In this document: piece by piece, positions 1-9,908 of the stretch
Position numbering within the stretch: the stretch's first letter is position 1
How the letters are laid out: each line of letters begins with the position of its first letter
Source of the DNA: Prevotella melaninogenica
Lineage (GTDB): Bacteria > Bacteroidota > Bacteroidia > Bacteroidales > Bacteroidaceae
Assembly: GCF_018127965.1 (NCBI RefSeq)
Contig: NZ_CP072349.1
Coordinates: 267,501-331,500, forward strand
Reading direction: 5' to 3'
DNA length: 64,000 nt
Position numbers and translations under genes: made by a program
The notes under the pieces: model-generated
The model's database searches: none
Told to the model about the DNA's origin: nothing
The model's input: the letters and a program-made list of their open reading frames with translations, nothing else

Positions 1-698
1 AGTGGCATTAGTTTGTTTTTCATGTTACTCCTAATGCCAGTAACTAAATTTATTCCATCATTGAACAATCGCTCAAATAATCCTTGAGAAATGTACCCTT
101 TGTCTGCAAACAATTTACCAAATACATTGTCTGTCAACCTGTTAAATACATTTTCGTCTCGGTCATCAACATTTGCTTTAGTGAGCATAAAGTTTAGAAT
201 CTCACCTCTTTCATTACAAATAAGATGTAGTTTGAATCCAAAATACCATCCCATTGTACTCTTACCCCTTGTTGCATAATTTCTAAAAACCTTATTGCGA
301 CAAATACGTTTATTATGGCAAACTGGAATACAAGTTGAGTCAATAAAACTAATACCAGTACACCTCCCAAAACAACATATCTGCAGGAACATCATCATCT
401 CTACAGAGACTCTTGCCTCTAATTCAAGAAAACGATTATAAGACAATTGATTTGGAAATAAATCTGCTAAATGCTCTTTTACGAAAAAGGTATAATAGTG
501 ACGAAAATTACGATAGGAATTAAAGTGGAAGCAAATTAATATCGTTATGATTTCAGACTTACTCATACGCCACCTGCGATGGCGATGACATCCTTTATTC
601 CTTTCTGAGAGACCTATTTTATCAGTTTCTAACTCAAATTCTTTGCAAAAGTCATCTGCAATACAGAAAATTTCAGTAATTTTGTCCTTGGTAATCAT
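1..698 (-). CDS. IS982-family transposase (3' part beyond window)
   Basis: An open frame reads leftward from the ATG at 698-696 and leaves the window without a stop, giving about 232 residues. The product has the layout of IS982-type DDE transposases: an N-terminal region with HRHRRWRMSKSEI, then the first catalytic Asp in SFIDST, and the second Asp in FADKGY; the final Glu would lie beyond the window edge. The segment YATRGKSTMGWYFGFKLH is typical of the family. It would cut and join the DNA ends of its own element. The gene looks intact as far as it can be seen. Family assignment is from recognised motifs, not from a search. Confidence 0.85.
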   Translation of the reverse strand, partial: MITKDKITEIFCIADDFCKEFELETDKIGLSERNKGCHRHRRWRMSKSEIITILICFHFNSYRNFRHYYTFFVKEHLADLFPNQLSYNRFLELEARVSVEMMMFLQICCFGRCTGISFIDSTCIPVCHNKRICRNKVFRNYATRGKSTMGWYFGFKLHLICNERGEILNFMLTKANVDDRDENVFNRLTDNVFGKLFADKGYISQGLFERLFNDGINLVTGIRSNMKNKLMP

Positions 699-803
699 CG
701 TTATGTTTATTGTAAATAATTGATTTTCACCTATAAAGTTACAAAAATATAATGAGATTACCAACTTTTTACAGATATTTCTTATCCCGAGTTCAGGTAA
801 ATA
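1..803 (-). mobile_element. IS982-type insertion sequence, one end in window
   Basis: The element comprises the transposase plus about 100 bases of AT-rich DNA upstream of its start. A candidate terminal sequence is CTTATCCCGAGTTCAGGT near 782-799, just where AT-rich non-coding DNA resumes. The other end is outside the window, so the inverted repeat and target duplication cannot be confirmed. The boundary at about 803 is an estimate. Confidence 0.4.
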
Positions 804-950
804 GATTTGATAGGGCAAATAGGCAGTAGGTTTAGTAAGTAGTGTTAAGGATATTTAGAGATAATATTTGACTAAATAAATCGTTAGTATTTGGAGATTA
901 ATGATAATAAAAGGTAAGTCTTATCTTTAAAGGTATAAAAAGGAAGAACA

Positions 951-1655
951 ATGATAGAAAGGAATAGTAATAAGGTCTTGGTGTCTGATTTGGATGTTGA
1001 GGATGGAATTAAGGGTGGGGATAATAATATCTCTTTTGATAAGTCTGAAACCCTAAATAATGCTGAGGATACTATAGAAAGCCGTGAGGAGTCTATGAAT
1101 AGTTATAAAGAGTCTTTAAATAGTAGAAAAGAACGACGGAGACAAAGAAGAGAGAAGAGAATTCAGGGATTAAAGGAGTCGAGGTCGTTTTGGCTTATTA
1201 GTACGATAACGAAATGGGCAGATAAGTATTTTTTAGATGCACTCCTTGGTTTTATTCCATCTGTTGGTGACCTCGTTTCTTCTGCTTTTGGTCTTCCTTT
1301 TATATGTTTCTTTGGTAAAGCTGAAGTCAATCCCACTTACTTTAGCCATTATATATAACTATTTAGTAGATATACTTTTGGGAAGTATTCCTTTCTTTAT
1401 AGGCGATGCTCTCGATTTTTCAGTAAGGCACACGTAAAGAATTTAAACTTGATTACACGCTATGTAGAAGGAGATAAGAAAACTATACGGCAGGTGAGGT
1501 CAAAGGCTTTGCTAACAGCGATTCTTATTATTCTTCTTAGTGTAATTATCTATTTTGTCTTCAGATTATTGATAGGCGTAACAGAATGGACTTGGAGCTT
1601 AATAGTGGCAATGCTTAATTGGCTAATAGCCTTATTAAATGGTTTATATAGCTAA
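951..1655 (+). pseudogene. DUF4112 membrane protein, two frameshifts
   Basis: Three overlapping frames together read as one DUF4112 protein of about 234 residues. The first frame (951-1358) carries a charged N-terminus and SFWLISTITKWADKYFLDA followed by LLGFIPSVGDLVSSAFGLPF. The frame then moves near 1300-1306 to VSLVKLKSIPLTLAIIYN and LVDILLGSIPFFIGDALDF, and moves back at the T-run 1416-1420 into FFSKAHVKNLNLITRYVEGD. The last part holds two hydrophobic segments. The domain is a small multi-pass membrane protein of unknown function. The second break is a one-T loss in a homopolymer; the first is a TA loss or one extra base. It could be a decayed gene or an assembly error. Confidence 0.75.
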
Positions 1656-1744
1656 ATAGACGTTTTCGTTTGATATGCTGTTTTAATGCAACATTTTATA
1701 TTTTACAATTTATTTTCATGATATTTTTCATGGAAAGAAATAAT

Positions 1745-1787
1745 AAATCCTCGCAATGATAGCTCATTTATCATTGTGAGGATTGTT
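1745..1787 (+). terminator. Rho-independent terminator after DUF4112 gene
   Basis: AATCCTCGCAATGAT pairs with ATCATTGTGAGGATT around an 8-9 base loop (one G-T step), followed by GTTTATTTAT. It lies 90 bases after the DUF4112 stop codon. Confidence 0.7.
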
Positions 1788-1835
1788 TATTTATACGTAT
1801 ATATCTCCACTGCGTTTTATAGTATATTTTTGATG

Positions 1836-2420
1836 CTTCCGTTAAATGCATAGATTAGAAATAGAATAAAGGCTTATACATTTGAGATGATCTTACAGGG
1901 GAGAGATAAGCTACAAGATATAATACAAAAAAGGCAAATATATAATCTGTCTATCCATTAGCATGTCTTTCCGTCTTCTGCAAACAACTTGTTCCCTTAT
2001 CTATTGATGTTTGTAAATTATTTTTATGCAAATCAAAACCAATACATGCTCTTTTGGCTTCTAAAAGATGCCTAATTGACTTGCAGAAGATGCCCTTTTG
2101 AGCTCTAACTAACGCCCTTTTGAAGTCCAATTAAGCATCTTTTCTTGCATGACTTCATAAGTGATTGATTTTCTGTTGGTTGTAAACTTGCTTTTTACAC
2201 GTGTTTTTGCCTTTACTTATAGCTGTTTTCTTTGAAATTATGTAATGATTTTTTTAAGTCTTATCTGCATATTTTCGAAGTAGTAATAAAGAAAAGATTT
2301 TTAGTGTTGGAGGGTGATAATAGAATAGACAGTTGACATTCTTGGCTATGCTTTTGTTTAATGAATAACTTTGGTTCTTCCGTTAAAGCTATATGAAAAG
2401 CATCTAAGCATTTAACGGAA
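1836..2420 (+). repeat. Dispersed ~600 bp element, copy A
   Basis: The left end is CTTCCGTTAAATGCATAGATT-like and the right end is CATTTAACGGAA, an inverted match of about 12 bases. The right end also forms a local hairpin with TTCCGTTAAA at 2379. The core at 2050-2142 has TCTTT/CCTTT marks at 2050, 2094, 2116 and 2138, with a fifth displaced by one base at 2071: a 22-bp phase. No ORF of size is present. The remaining part of the 930-base gap from 1656 to 2586 contains only the upstream terminator and AT-rich DNA. Confidence 0.75.
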
Positions 2421-2586
2421 AAATCATATTTTTATCTTTAAAATCTTATTATTATAGGAAATTATATTGTTTTCTCCTCAATATTTAATACTTTTGTAAA
2501 AGACTAAATCTATGTAGAAGGATGGTATGATGTTGAGGATATGATACCTGAATACTACTTAATTTAAAACTATAAATTAGATGATT

Positions 2587-3409
2587 ATGAAAAGTCATTG
2601 TTGTATCTGCTCGCTTTACCAGTACTTATGTTGTTATTGGCAAGCTGTCATAGTGAAGAGGACGATTTTATTGATAGACCAGATCCGAAGAGTCTTATTT
2701 TCAAAGGTGTTGCCAGAACTTCAGGAGGTCAGCCGTTGCCAAACATAGAAGTGAAGTTGGATTTTAGAGAAGCATCTTTGGTTGCTACTAAGGTACGCCA
2801 TAAGGCAAAGGCTACAACAGATAAAGATGGCAGCTATATTATGTTCTTCAATTTAAGCGATGAAGAATTTAAGCATTTGACCACTTTTGTCGGAGATGTT
2901 AGTGTCTCATACAATTTGCAACTTACATTAGATTTGAATAAATTAGATGATAAAGAATATCTTTTACCTTCAGATGATTCAGCGGTGCGTGATCCGAAAG
3001 AAAAGAAGCTTTTCTACTACGCTTATAGACCACAAGGAAAGTTACAACTCGGAAAGGTTTACGAAGAAAACATATTTATCCCTCGCAAGGAGCTGATGAA
3101 TGTAAGGGTAGAAAGCAATGGGACAATAAACGAAAGGATAAGTTTGCTGTCAGGAATAGGGTTAAGTATGGTTTGGAAAGTCAGATGCCTGATCAGTTCG
3201 ATACTGAAGGTGGACTGGTTGATTTCTACAGACCAGTAACGTTGAAGAATACTCATAGTCAACTTATTCAGATTACTTGTGCCATAGCAGAAGGAAGTAA
3301 GATTGCTTTATACCGTATTCCAGAAGGAGAGTATAATTATAAGCAGTTCTCATCAGAGGTTGAAGTGCCTGTGAAACCGACAGGAGAGTTGATACTTAGA
3401 ACTTATTAG
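2587..3409 (+). pseudogene. Putative envelope lipoprotein, two frameshifts
   Basis: The longest frames are 2598-3239 and 3173-3409. Joined with one extra A in each of two A-runs (2590-2593 and 3133-3135) they give a continuous protein of about 274 residues. It starts MKKSLLYLLALPVLMLLLAS, a lipoprotein signal with Cys after LLLAS, followed by acidic residues. Residues about 35-90 (FKGVARTSGGQPLPNIEVKL and ATTDKDGSYIMFF) resemble the peptidase-like regulatory/Ig fold used by Bacteroidetes surface proteins; this is a weak resemblance. The downstream frame reads SQMPDQFDTEGGLVDFYRPV to the end. No functional assignment is possible. Both breaks are in homopolymers, so sequencing error is plausible. 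Confidence 0.65.
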
Positions 3410-3470
3410 CTTTATTTATCTTCAGTGGTTGTTTAGTTTTAGATTGATTTTTATTGGTATAGAAATAAAT

Positions 3471-3504
3471 ATAGGGACTAATTTCTTAGTCCCTATCATT
3501 TTTT
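3471..3504. terminator. Bidirectional terminator
   Basis: ATAGGGACTAA / TTAGTCCCTAT with a TTTC loop, followed by CATTTTTTATTT on the plus strand. It separates two convergent genes and can serve both. Confidence 0.85.
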
Positions 3505-3506
3505 AT

Positions 3507-3992
3507 TTACTTAATGTAGAATATTATTTCCTTTGGAATCTTAACCCATTTGTTATTGACCACAATCTTCATTGTGCTACCCTCGATTCGTGTTAGCGTG
3601 TATGTACCATTAGAATTACGCTTAAGTTCGGCTTTGAGATCTTCACTGCCATAGTCATTGATGATAGTTAAGACAGCTTTTTTCCCTTTAATGGTAGCAT
3701 CAGAGATAATCCACTTACGAGTATCACGCACTGCACCAAAGTAGCCCGGAACCTCTCCGAAAATCTCTTGTCGTGGCACAGTGATGTTGTTATGGTAGAA
3801 ATCAATATCCATCCATACTTGGAACTCATCATTGACGAGATGTGCCTTAAAGATAGAGTCATTATTCTGTGCTATCTTACCATTTGTTGAAGAAGAAGTT
3901 TCTGTCTTCGTAGTGGATAAGTTTCTTTGAGCTAATATGTTGGTTGAGAAAGCCAGCATAGCCATTATTGTCAGTACAATCTTTTGTTTCAT
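3507..3992 (-). CDS. Small secreted hypothetical protein
   Basis: 161 residues. The N-terminus (MKQKIVLTIMAMLAFSTNIL-AQ) is a clear Sec signal peptide with cleavage after ...NILA. The mature part has a Ser/Thr-rich linker (residues 24-40), then WMDIDFYHNNITVPRQEIF and a C-terminal beta-rich stretch (KWIISDATIKGKKAVLTII). I do not recognise the family; the pattern of a short beta-rich mature domain fits small Bacteroidales periplasmic proteins. It stands alone, convergent with the lipoprotein gene and divergent from the glycogen genes. Confidence 0.7.
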   Translation of the reverse strand: MKQKIVLTIMAMLAFSTNILAQRNLSTTKTETSSSTNGKIAQNNDSIFKAHLVNDEFQVWMDIDFYHNNITVPRQEIFGEVPGYFGAVRDTRKWIISDATIKGKKAVLTIINDYGSEDLKAELKRNSNGTYTLTRIEGSTMKIVVNNKWVKIPKEIIFYIK

Positions 3993-4096
3993 GTCTATGA
4001 ATGTTGGTTAGTTGCAAAGTTAATGATTTTAATTAATTAATACTATGAATTCTTTAAAAATGTACGGATTAAATTGTTGCTTTACTTATTTTGTAT

Positions 4097-4104
4097 TACC
4101 TTTG
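4097..4104 (+). promoter_or_regulatory. Bacteroidetes -7 box for glycogen synthase operon
   Basis: TACCTTTG matches TAnnTTTG and lies 33 bases before the ATG at 4138. AAAGGAG at 4129-4135 is an unusually good ribosome binding site for this phylum. Confidence 0.6.
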
Positions 4105-4137
4105 TAGCGGTATGTATCAAATATTTTAAAGGAGAAG

Positions 4138-5784
4138 ATGTTGTTTCCAGATTATATTTTTGAGACCAGCTGGGAAGTATGTAATAAGGTCGGAGGAATT
4201 TATACAGTACTTTCTACTCGTGCAAAGACATTACAAGAAAAGATAAAGGATCATGTTATCTTCCTTGGTCCTGACTGCTGGCAAGAGACACCGTCCCCTT
4301 ACTTTAAGGAGGATAAGAAGCTATTTGCTGAATGGCAGCAGAAAGCCGCCTCTGAGGGTCTATCGGTAAAGGTAGGTCGTTGGGATATTCCCGGTGAGCC
4401 AATCGCTATGCTCGTTGATTTTCAGTCATGCTTTGAGCATAAGGAAGAATTCTATGGTAAGCTTTGGGAGTATTATCGTGTTGATAGTCTTCATGCTTAC
4501 GGCGATTATGATGAATCAGCAATGTTTGCTTATGCTACGGCACTTGTCGTAGAGAGTTTCTATAAATTTTATCTCAGCGAAAAAGATAAGGTTATCTTCC
4601 ATGCAAACGAATGGCAGACAGGTTTTGCTGCACTCGTATTGCAACATCGTCAGCCACAGATAGCATCAATCTTTACAACTCACGCAACAGGTATTGGTCG
4701 CAGTATAGCGGGCAATAACAAGCCATTGTACGAATATCTTTGGGCATATAATGGTGACCAGATGGCTTCGGAGTTGAATATGGAGAGCAAGCATTCTATT
4801 GAGAAGCAGACTGCTCATTATGTTGATTGCTTCACGACAGTGAGCGATATTACTGCAACAGAGTGCAAAGAGCTGCTTGATAAGCCTGTGGATTTAGTTC
4901 TTCCAAATGGTTTTGAGAACGATTTTGTACCAAAGGGTGCAACCTTCACAAAGAAGCGTAAGGCAGCACGTAAGCGTTTGCTTGATGTAGCCAATGCGCT
5001 GACAGGTGACGATATACAAGATGATGCGTTAATCGTATCAACCAGCGGACGTTATGAGTTTCGCAATAAAGGAATTGATGTGTTTATTGAGTCAATGAAC
5101 CGTTTGCGTTTTGATGAGAACCTGAAGAAGCAGGTTATAGCCTTTATTGAAGTTCCGGGCTGGGTAGCAGGTCCACGTCAGGACCTTGTAGAGCGTCTCA
5201 ACAGCGGTAAACTGTTTGACACACCATTGGATAAACCTGTACTCACACATTGGCTCCACAATATGGATCATGACAATGTGCTGAATATGCTCAGTTCTCT
5301 CGGTATAAACAATGCAAAGGGAGATAAGGTGAAGGTCATTCTCTTACCTTGCTATCTGACAGGTGATGATGGCATTATGAATATGAGCTATTATGACCTC
5401 GTGTTGGGTAATGACCTCTGTGTCTACCCGTCTTACTATGAGCCATGGGGATATACACCATTAGAGGCAATAGCCTTTAAGGTTCCTTGTATTACAACCG
5501 ACCTTGCCGGCTTTGGCTTGTGGGCAAATACAGAGAAAGGAAAATATAGCGAGATAGAAGATGGTGTGAAGGTATTACATCGTACAGATTATAATTATTC
5601 AGAGGTAGCTGATGGTATTAAGGATACCATAGCCCGTTACTCTTGCTTTACGAAGACGGAGGTGAACAAGTGTCGTTCAAATGCCGAGAAGCTCTCTTGT
5701 AAGGCTCTTTGGAGTGAGTTTATCATCTATTATGAGCAGGCTTACGACATAGCATTAAAGAAAGCAGCTGCAAGAAACAAGTGA
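4138..5784 (+). CDS. glgA: Glycogen synthase (GT3-like)
   Basis: 548 residues, full length for the Bacteroidetes glycogen/starch synthase that resembles the eukaryotic GT3 type. It transfers glucosyl units from a sugar nucleotide to the growing glycogen chain in the cytoplasm. Visible motifs: N-terminal ETSWEVCNKVGGIYTVLSTR (nucleotide-sugar binding loop), FHANEWQTG, and the C-terminal EPWGYTPLEAIAF, which holds the E-x7-E retaining-glycosyltransferase motif, followed by VPCITTDLAGFG. The start is fixed by the AAAGGAG site 3 bases upstream. The phosphorylase gene follows after 51 bases, so the two form a glycogen synthesis and breakdown operon. Confidence 0.92.
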   Translation: MLFPDYIFETSWEVCNKVGGIYTVLSTRAKTLQEKIKDHVIFLGPDCWQETPSPYFKEDKKLFAEWQQKAASEGLSVKVGRWDIPGEPIAMLVDFQSCFEHKEEFYGKLWEYYRVDSLHAYGDYDESAMFAYATALVVESFYKFYLSEKDKVIFHANEWQTGFAALVLQHRQPQIASIFTTHATGIGRSIAGNNKPLYEYLWAYNGDQMASELNMESKHSIEKQTAHYVDCFTTVSDITATECKELLDKPVDLVLPNGFENDFVPKGATFTKKRKAARKRLLDVANALTGDDIQDDALIVSTSGRYEFRNKGIDVFIESMNRLRFDENLKKQVIAFIEVPGWVAGPRQDLVERLNSGKLFDTPLDKPVLTHWLHNMDHDNVLNMLSSLGINNAKGDKVKVILLPCYLTGDDGIMNMSYYDLVLGNDLCVYPSYYEPWGYTPLEAIAFKVPCITTDLAGFGLWANTEKGKYSEIEDGVKVLHRTDYNYSEVADGIKDTIARYSCFTKTEVNKCRSNAEKLSCKALWSEFIIYYEQAYDIALKKAAARNK

Positions 5785-5835
5785 TAACTGCTTAGTAACG
5801 AAATAAAGAAATAACAGTCAAAACTATAATAAGTT

Positions 5836-8390
5836 ATGAAATTAAATCAGATTATTCCAACGAACCTCAGTGGAAAGAGGTAACTGTAAAGTCAACTCTG
5901 CCAAAGGAGCTGGCATGTCTTGATGAGCTTGCTCACAATATGTGGTGGGCATGGAATTACGAAGCACGCAACATGTTCAAAGCTCTTGATGAGGAACTCT
6001 ATGAAGAGGTTGGACATAATCCTGTCCAGCTCCTTGAGCGTCTTAGCTATGACCGTAAGGAAGCTATCGTAAAGGACAAAAAGCTGATGAAGCAGGTGGG
6101 TGATGTCTATAAGAAGTTCCGTACTTATATGGACGTTAAGCCTAATAAGAAACGTGCTTCTGTTGCTTACTTCTGTATGGAGTTTGGTCTTAACCAGGCT
6201 TTGAAAATTTATTCTGGTGGTCTTGGTATCTTGGCAGGCGACTACATTAAGGAAGCTTCTGACTCTAACGTAGACTTCTGTGCTGTAGGTTTCCTCTATC
6301 GCTTTGGCTACTTCACACAGAGTCTTTCTATGGACGGTCAGCAGATTGCGAAGTACGATGCACAGAATTTCAACTCTCTTCCTATTGAGCGTGAGCTTGA
6401 TGAGAACGGTAATCAGGTTGTCGTCGACGTACCTTACCGTAACTATCAGGTACATGCACTCGTATGGCGTGTGAATGTTGGTCGTATTAAGCTTTACTTG
6501 CTCGATACAGACAACGATATGAACTCTGAGTTCGACCGTCCTATCACTCACTCTCTCTATGGTGGTGACTGGGAGAACCGTTTGAAGCAAGAGATTCTGC
6601 TCGGTATCGGTGGTATTCTTACTTTGAAGAAATTGGGTATCAAGAAGGATATCTATCACTGCAATGAAGGTCATGCGGCACTTTGCAACCTCCAGCGTCT
6701 TTGCGACTACATTGAGAGTGGTTTGACATTCAATCAGGCTATGGAGCTTGTACGTGCTTCATCACTCTATACCGTTCATACTCCAGTTCCTGCAGGTCAC
6801 GACTACTTCGATGAGGAACTCTTCGGTAAGTATATGGGTGATTATCCAGCAAAGCTCGGTATCTCTTGGGATGAGTTCATCGGTATGGGTCGTACCAATC
6901 CTGATGATCACAGCGAGCGTTTCTGTATGAGTACCTTCGCTTGTAACACCTGTCAGGAGGTCAATGGTGTGTCAAAGCTTCACGGTTGGGTAAGTCAGAA
7001 GATGTTTGCTCCATTGTGGAAGGGTTACTTCCCAGAGGAGAATGCTGTAGGTTATGTAACCAATGGTGTACACCTCCCAACATGGACTGCAACAGAGTGG
7101 CGTAAGGTTTACGACAAGTACTTTGATGAAAGCTTTATGAGTGACCAGAGTAACGAGTCTATCTGGCACGCAATCTATAATGTTCCAGATTCAGAAATCT
7201 GGGAAACACGTATGGCATTGAAGCAGAAACTTATCAAGTATATCCGTGATAAGTTCACTAAGCAGTGGCTCCGTAACCAGGGTGACCCAGCTAAGGTTGT
7301 TTCTATCCTTGAGCGTATCAACCCTAACGCATTGATGATTGGTTTCTGCCGTCGCTTTGCAACTTATAAGCGTGCACACTTGCTCTTCACTGACCTTGAG
7401 CGTTTGGAGAAGATTGTAAACAACCCAGAGCGTCCAGTTCTGTTCTTCTTCTCAGGTAAGGCACACCCAGCTGATGGTGCAGGACAAGGACTTATCAAGC
7501 GTATCTTTGAGATTTCACGTATGCCACAGTTCCTCGGTAAGATTATCTTCCTTGAGGATTACGATATGCAGTTGGCTCGTCGTCTCGTTTCTGGTGTTGA
7601 TATCTGGATGAATACACCAACTCGTCCACTCGAGGCAAGTGGTACATCTGGTGAGAAGGCAGAGATGAACGGTGTTGTTAACCTCTCAGTACTTGATGGC
7701 TGGTGGGTTGAAGGCTACCGCGAGGGAGCTGGTTGGGCATTGCCAGAGAAGCGTACCTATCAGAATCAGGGCTATCAAGACCAACTTGATGCAGCTACTA
7801 TCTATGGTCTGCTTGAGAATGAGATTGCTCCTCTCTACTTCAATAAGAATCAAGATGGCTATTCTGAGGATTGGGTAAAGGTTGTAAAGAACTCTATTGC
7901 AACTATCGCTCCTCACTATACAATGAAGCGTCAGCTTGACGACTACTATGACAAGTTCTATGAGAGTCAGGCTAAACGTTCTCATAAACTCGAGGCTGAT
8001 GATAATAAACTTGCTAAGGAGATTGCTCTTTGGAAAGAGTCTGTAGCTGAGCGTTGGGACAGCATCTATGTTGTTTCTAAGAATGAAGATGCACTGCAGG
8101 ATATTGCTACAGGTCATAAGCTTAAGGTTACTTACGTTATCGACGAGCAGGGCTTAAACGATGCAGTAGGTCTTGAGTTGGTATTCTTGAAGAATGCACC
8201 TGTTGATGATGTTAACATCCACAAGGTAATTCCATTCAAAATGGTGAAGACAGAGGGTAATCACTATACCTTCGAGGCTACTTTCGATGCAACAGAAGCA
8301 GGTGCTTACAAGTACGCTGTTCGTATGTATCCTAAGAACGATCTCCTGCCACACCGTCAGGACTTCGCTTATGTAAAGTGGATTGGATAA
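5836..8390 (+). CDS. glgP: Glycogen/alpha-glucan phosphorylase, start region frameshifted
   Basis: Releases glucose-1-phosphate from glycogen (GT35, PLP-dependent). The uninterrupted frame from the ATG at 5940 gives 816 residues, but conserved N-terminal sequence continues upstream in the same frame ([20 protein letters not shown]) with no start codon. The expected start is ATG 5836; adding one A to the A-run 5839-5841 gives [16 protein letters not shown] and a 851-residue protein, the usual length for Bacteroidales. Motifs: [34 protein letters not shown], and the PLP-lysine region [14 protein letters not shown] at about residue 600. The last ~110 residues form an extra domain. Ends at a strong terminator. 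The missing base is probably a consensus error, since the rest of the gene is intact. Confidence 0.9.
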
Positions 8391-8417
8391 AAATAGTCTG
8401 AGGACTAATTAATAATT

Positions 8418-8464
8418 AAAAGCCATTCCTGAACTCTGTAAAGGGTTGGGAATGGCTTTTTTTG
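8418..8464 (+). terminator. Rho-independent terminator of the glycogen operon
   Basis: AAAGCCATTCC pairs with GGAATGGCTTT and is followed by a run of seven or more T. It lies 28 bases past the phosphorylase stop. Confidence 0.9.
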
Positions 8465-8481
8465 TGTTTCTATGCGAAGTA

Positions 8482-8600
8482 TTTAGTTCTTTATCTTCTT
8501 TTCTTTCCCGTACTTAATATATGCTTATGTTTTTATCGATTACAAATGTGTTGCCAGTCTTATACCAGTTAAAACGAACTTTTCAGTACGGAACTCTTGG
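8482..8600 (-). pseudogene. Remnant: effector 3' tail plus first codons of a fifth immunity copy
   Basis: Read leftward, about 8568-8515 encodes NWYKTGNTFVIDKNISIY then TAA, matching the last residues of the lipase-like gene (IWHKIDNTVVVNKNIDIY). Straight after it, 8513-8490 resembles the first codons of the immunity paralogues (GGGAAAGAAAAGAAGAT against GGAAAAGAAAAGAAGAA) but the ATG is ACG and similarity then stops. This is the decayed downstream end of the tandem array. Confidence 0.6.
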
Positions 8601-8627
8601 AATATATTTATCTTTTAACTGAAGATA

Positions 8628-9155
8628 TTACTCTGTATCGTGTTTTAATTTAACAAGTTTTTTCCCACGGACTGCATATTCACTTTTGCGAGAATGTCCT
8701 AAACTTGAACGTTCGTTTAACCATTCTTCATACTCGAATAATATTACTATTTTCTTCAGTTTAGGAGTCCTTCCAATCACATGGTTATATAGATGCAATG
8801 CTATGGTATCTTCTGTTTTACTTGGTAAAGAATAGAAAGTTACAGAATCCTCTATTTCTACACAAAGCATATAGGCATAATTTTTATTCAAATTAACCAA
8901 ACGTTGATGTAATGACTCACCGCTTTTATCTATATTGTATACGTTCCTACGCACGTACTCCCATCCCTCTTTTCCTTCCATTTTATTGAAGTACTCTTTT
9001 TCCTTGATAGATAGCTCCGGCTGATTCCCTGGCGCAGGTCGGAATAGTGCAGCCCATGAAAGATAGCATACACAAATAACCACAAAGGAAAGCATCAATA
9101 TCCATATTGCAAACCGTAAAATGTTCTTTGTCTTTATTCTTCTTTTCTTTTCCAT
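8628..9155 (-). CDS. Membrane-anchored putative immunity protein, type A (copy 1)
   Basis: 175 residues: a basic N-terminus (MEKKRRIKTKN), one transmembrane helix at about 12-36 (FAIWILMLSFVVICVCYLSW), then a soluble domain beginning with NQPELSIKEKEYF. The N-in topology (positive residues before the helix) places the domain in the periplasm. The C-terminus has the shared block GHSRKSEYAVRGKKLVKLKH. It is the last intact member of four tandem paralogues and most resembles the copy at 9909-10436. I do not recognise a named family. Position downstream of a TssD-like protein and a lipase-like protein suggests protection against a periplasm-acting effector; this is inference. Confidence 0.7.
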   Translation of the reverse strand: MEKKRRIKTKNILRFAIWILMLSFVVICVCYLSWAALFRPAPGNQPELSIKEKEYFNKMEGKEGWEYVRRNVYNIDKSGESLHQRLVNLNKNYAYMLCVEIEDSVTFYSLPSKTEDTIALHLYNHVIGRTPKLKKIVILFEYEEWLNERSSLGHSRKSEYAVRGKKLVKLKHDTE

Positions 9156-9277
9156 ACTTAATATATATCTATGTTCTTATTAACTACAACTGTGTTGTCA
9201 ATCTTATGCCAGATAAAACGAGTTTTTCAGCATGGAACTTTTGGAATATGTATATGTTTCTTTGTTAGCTGATGATT
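9156..9277 (-). repeat. Effector-tail repeat between immunity paralogues 1 and 2
   Basis: Read leftward, the part next to the 9155 start encodes IWHKIDNTVVVNKNIDIY and TAA in frame with itself, the same 18 residues as the end of the lipase-like gene at 11082. Further upstream the similarity is only partial and has an in-frame stop. It is non-coding debris of an effector gene carried along with the immunity gene. Confidence 0.75.
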
Positions 9278-9805
9278 TCACTCCATATCGTGTTTTAATT
9301 TTACAAGCCTTTTTTCACGAACTGCATATTCTTCTGTTCGTGAGTGTCCAATACTTGCTCGTTCGTTTATTCGCTCAATATAAGAGAAACCAATGACAAT
9401 TCTCTGTAGTTCAGGATTTCGGTCAACCACATGATTATATAAATATAAGGCAATAGTATCCCCAGTTTTACTCGGTAACGAAAAGAATGTTGTGGAGTCT
9501 TTTATATCAATACGAAGAGAATATGCATAGGGGTTGTTCAGAAAAACAGAATCACTGACTAATGCTTCTCCTTTTTTATCAATATTATAAAGGTATCTAC
9601 TTGGATTCTTCCAATTATTCCTTTTTTCCAACTCCTTGAAATAAGATTCTTCTTTTGATGAATACTTTGGCTGGTTGTCAGGCTTAGCTCTATGCAATGA
9701 AACCCATATAATATAACGTGTGCAAGTGCCCACAGAGAGGAGAATACAGCTCCACATTACAATCTGAAGGATAAATCTCTTCCTTGTTTTTCTTTTCTTT
9801 CTCAT
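9278..9805 (-). CDS. Membrane-anchored putative immunity protein, type B (copy 2)
   Basis: 175 residues with the same plan as its neighbours: basic start (MRKKRKTRKR), transmembrane helix at about 12-34 (LQIVMWSCILLSVGTCTRYI), then NQPKYSSKEESYFKELEKRN and a C-terminal domain containing STTFFSLPSKTGDTIALYLY and GHSRTEEYAVREKRLVKLKH. It is much closer to the copy at 10547-11079 than to the type A copies, so A and B are two old subtypes present twice. Function unknown; immunity role inferred from context. Confidence 0.7.
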   Translation of the reverse strand: MRKKRKTRKRFILQIVMWSCILLSVGTCTRYIIWVSLHRAKPDNQPKYSSKEESYFKELEKRNNWKNPSRYLYNIDKKGEALVSDSVFLNNPYAYSLRIDIKDSTTFFSLPSKTGDTIALYLYNHVVDRNPELQRIVIGFSYIERINERASIGHSRTEEYAVREKRLVKLKHDME

Positions 9806-9908
9806 ATTTAATGTATGCCCACCTTCTTATTAACTACAATGTTCTACCAGATAAAACAGACTTTTCAGCACAGAATTCTCGGAACATATATTTTTTAAAC
9901 TGAAGATA
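9806..9908 (-). repeat. Effector-tail repeat between paralogues 2 and 3 (decayed)
   Basis: Read leftward, ATCTGG then GTAGTTAATAAGAA and an ATTAA stop-like end recall the effector tail, but about 10 bases are missing between them, so the residues are out of frame. Same position relative to the next start as in the other spacers. Confidence 0.6.

Noticed and set aside
1711..1735. A fourth TTTTCATGA array
   Set aside because: Only two TCATG motifs, 13 bases apart, outside the 22-bp pattern.
5892..6674. 260-residue minus-strand reading frame
   Set aside because: Antisense shadow of glycogen phosphorylase.
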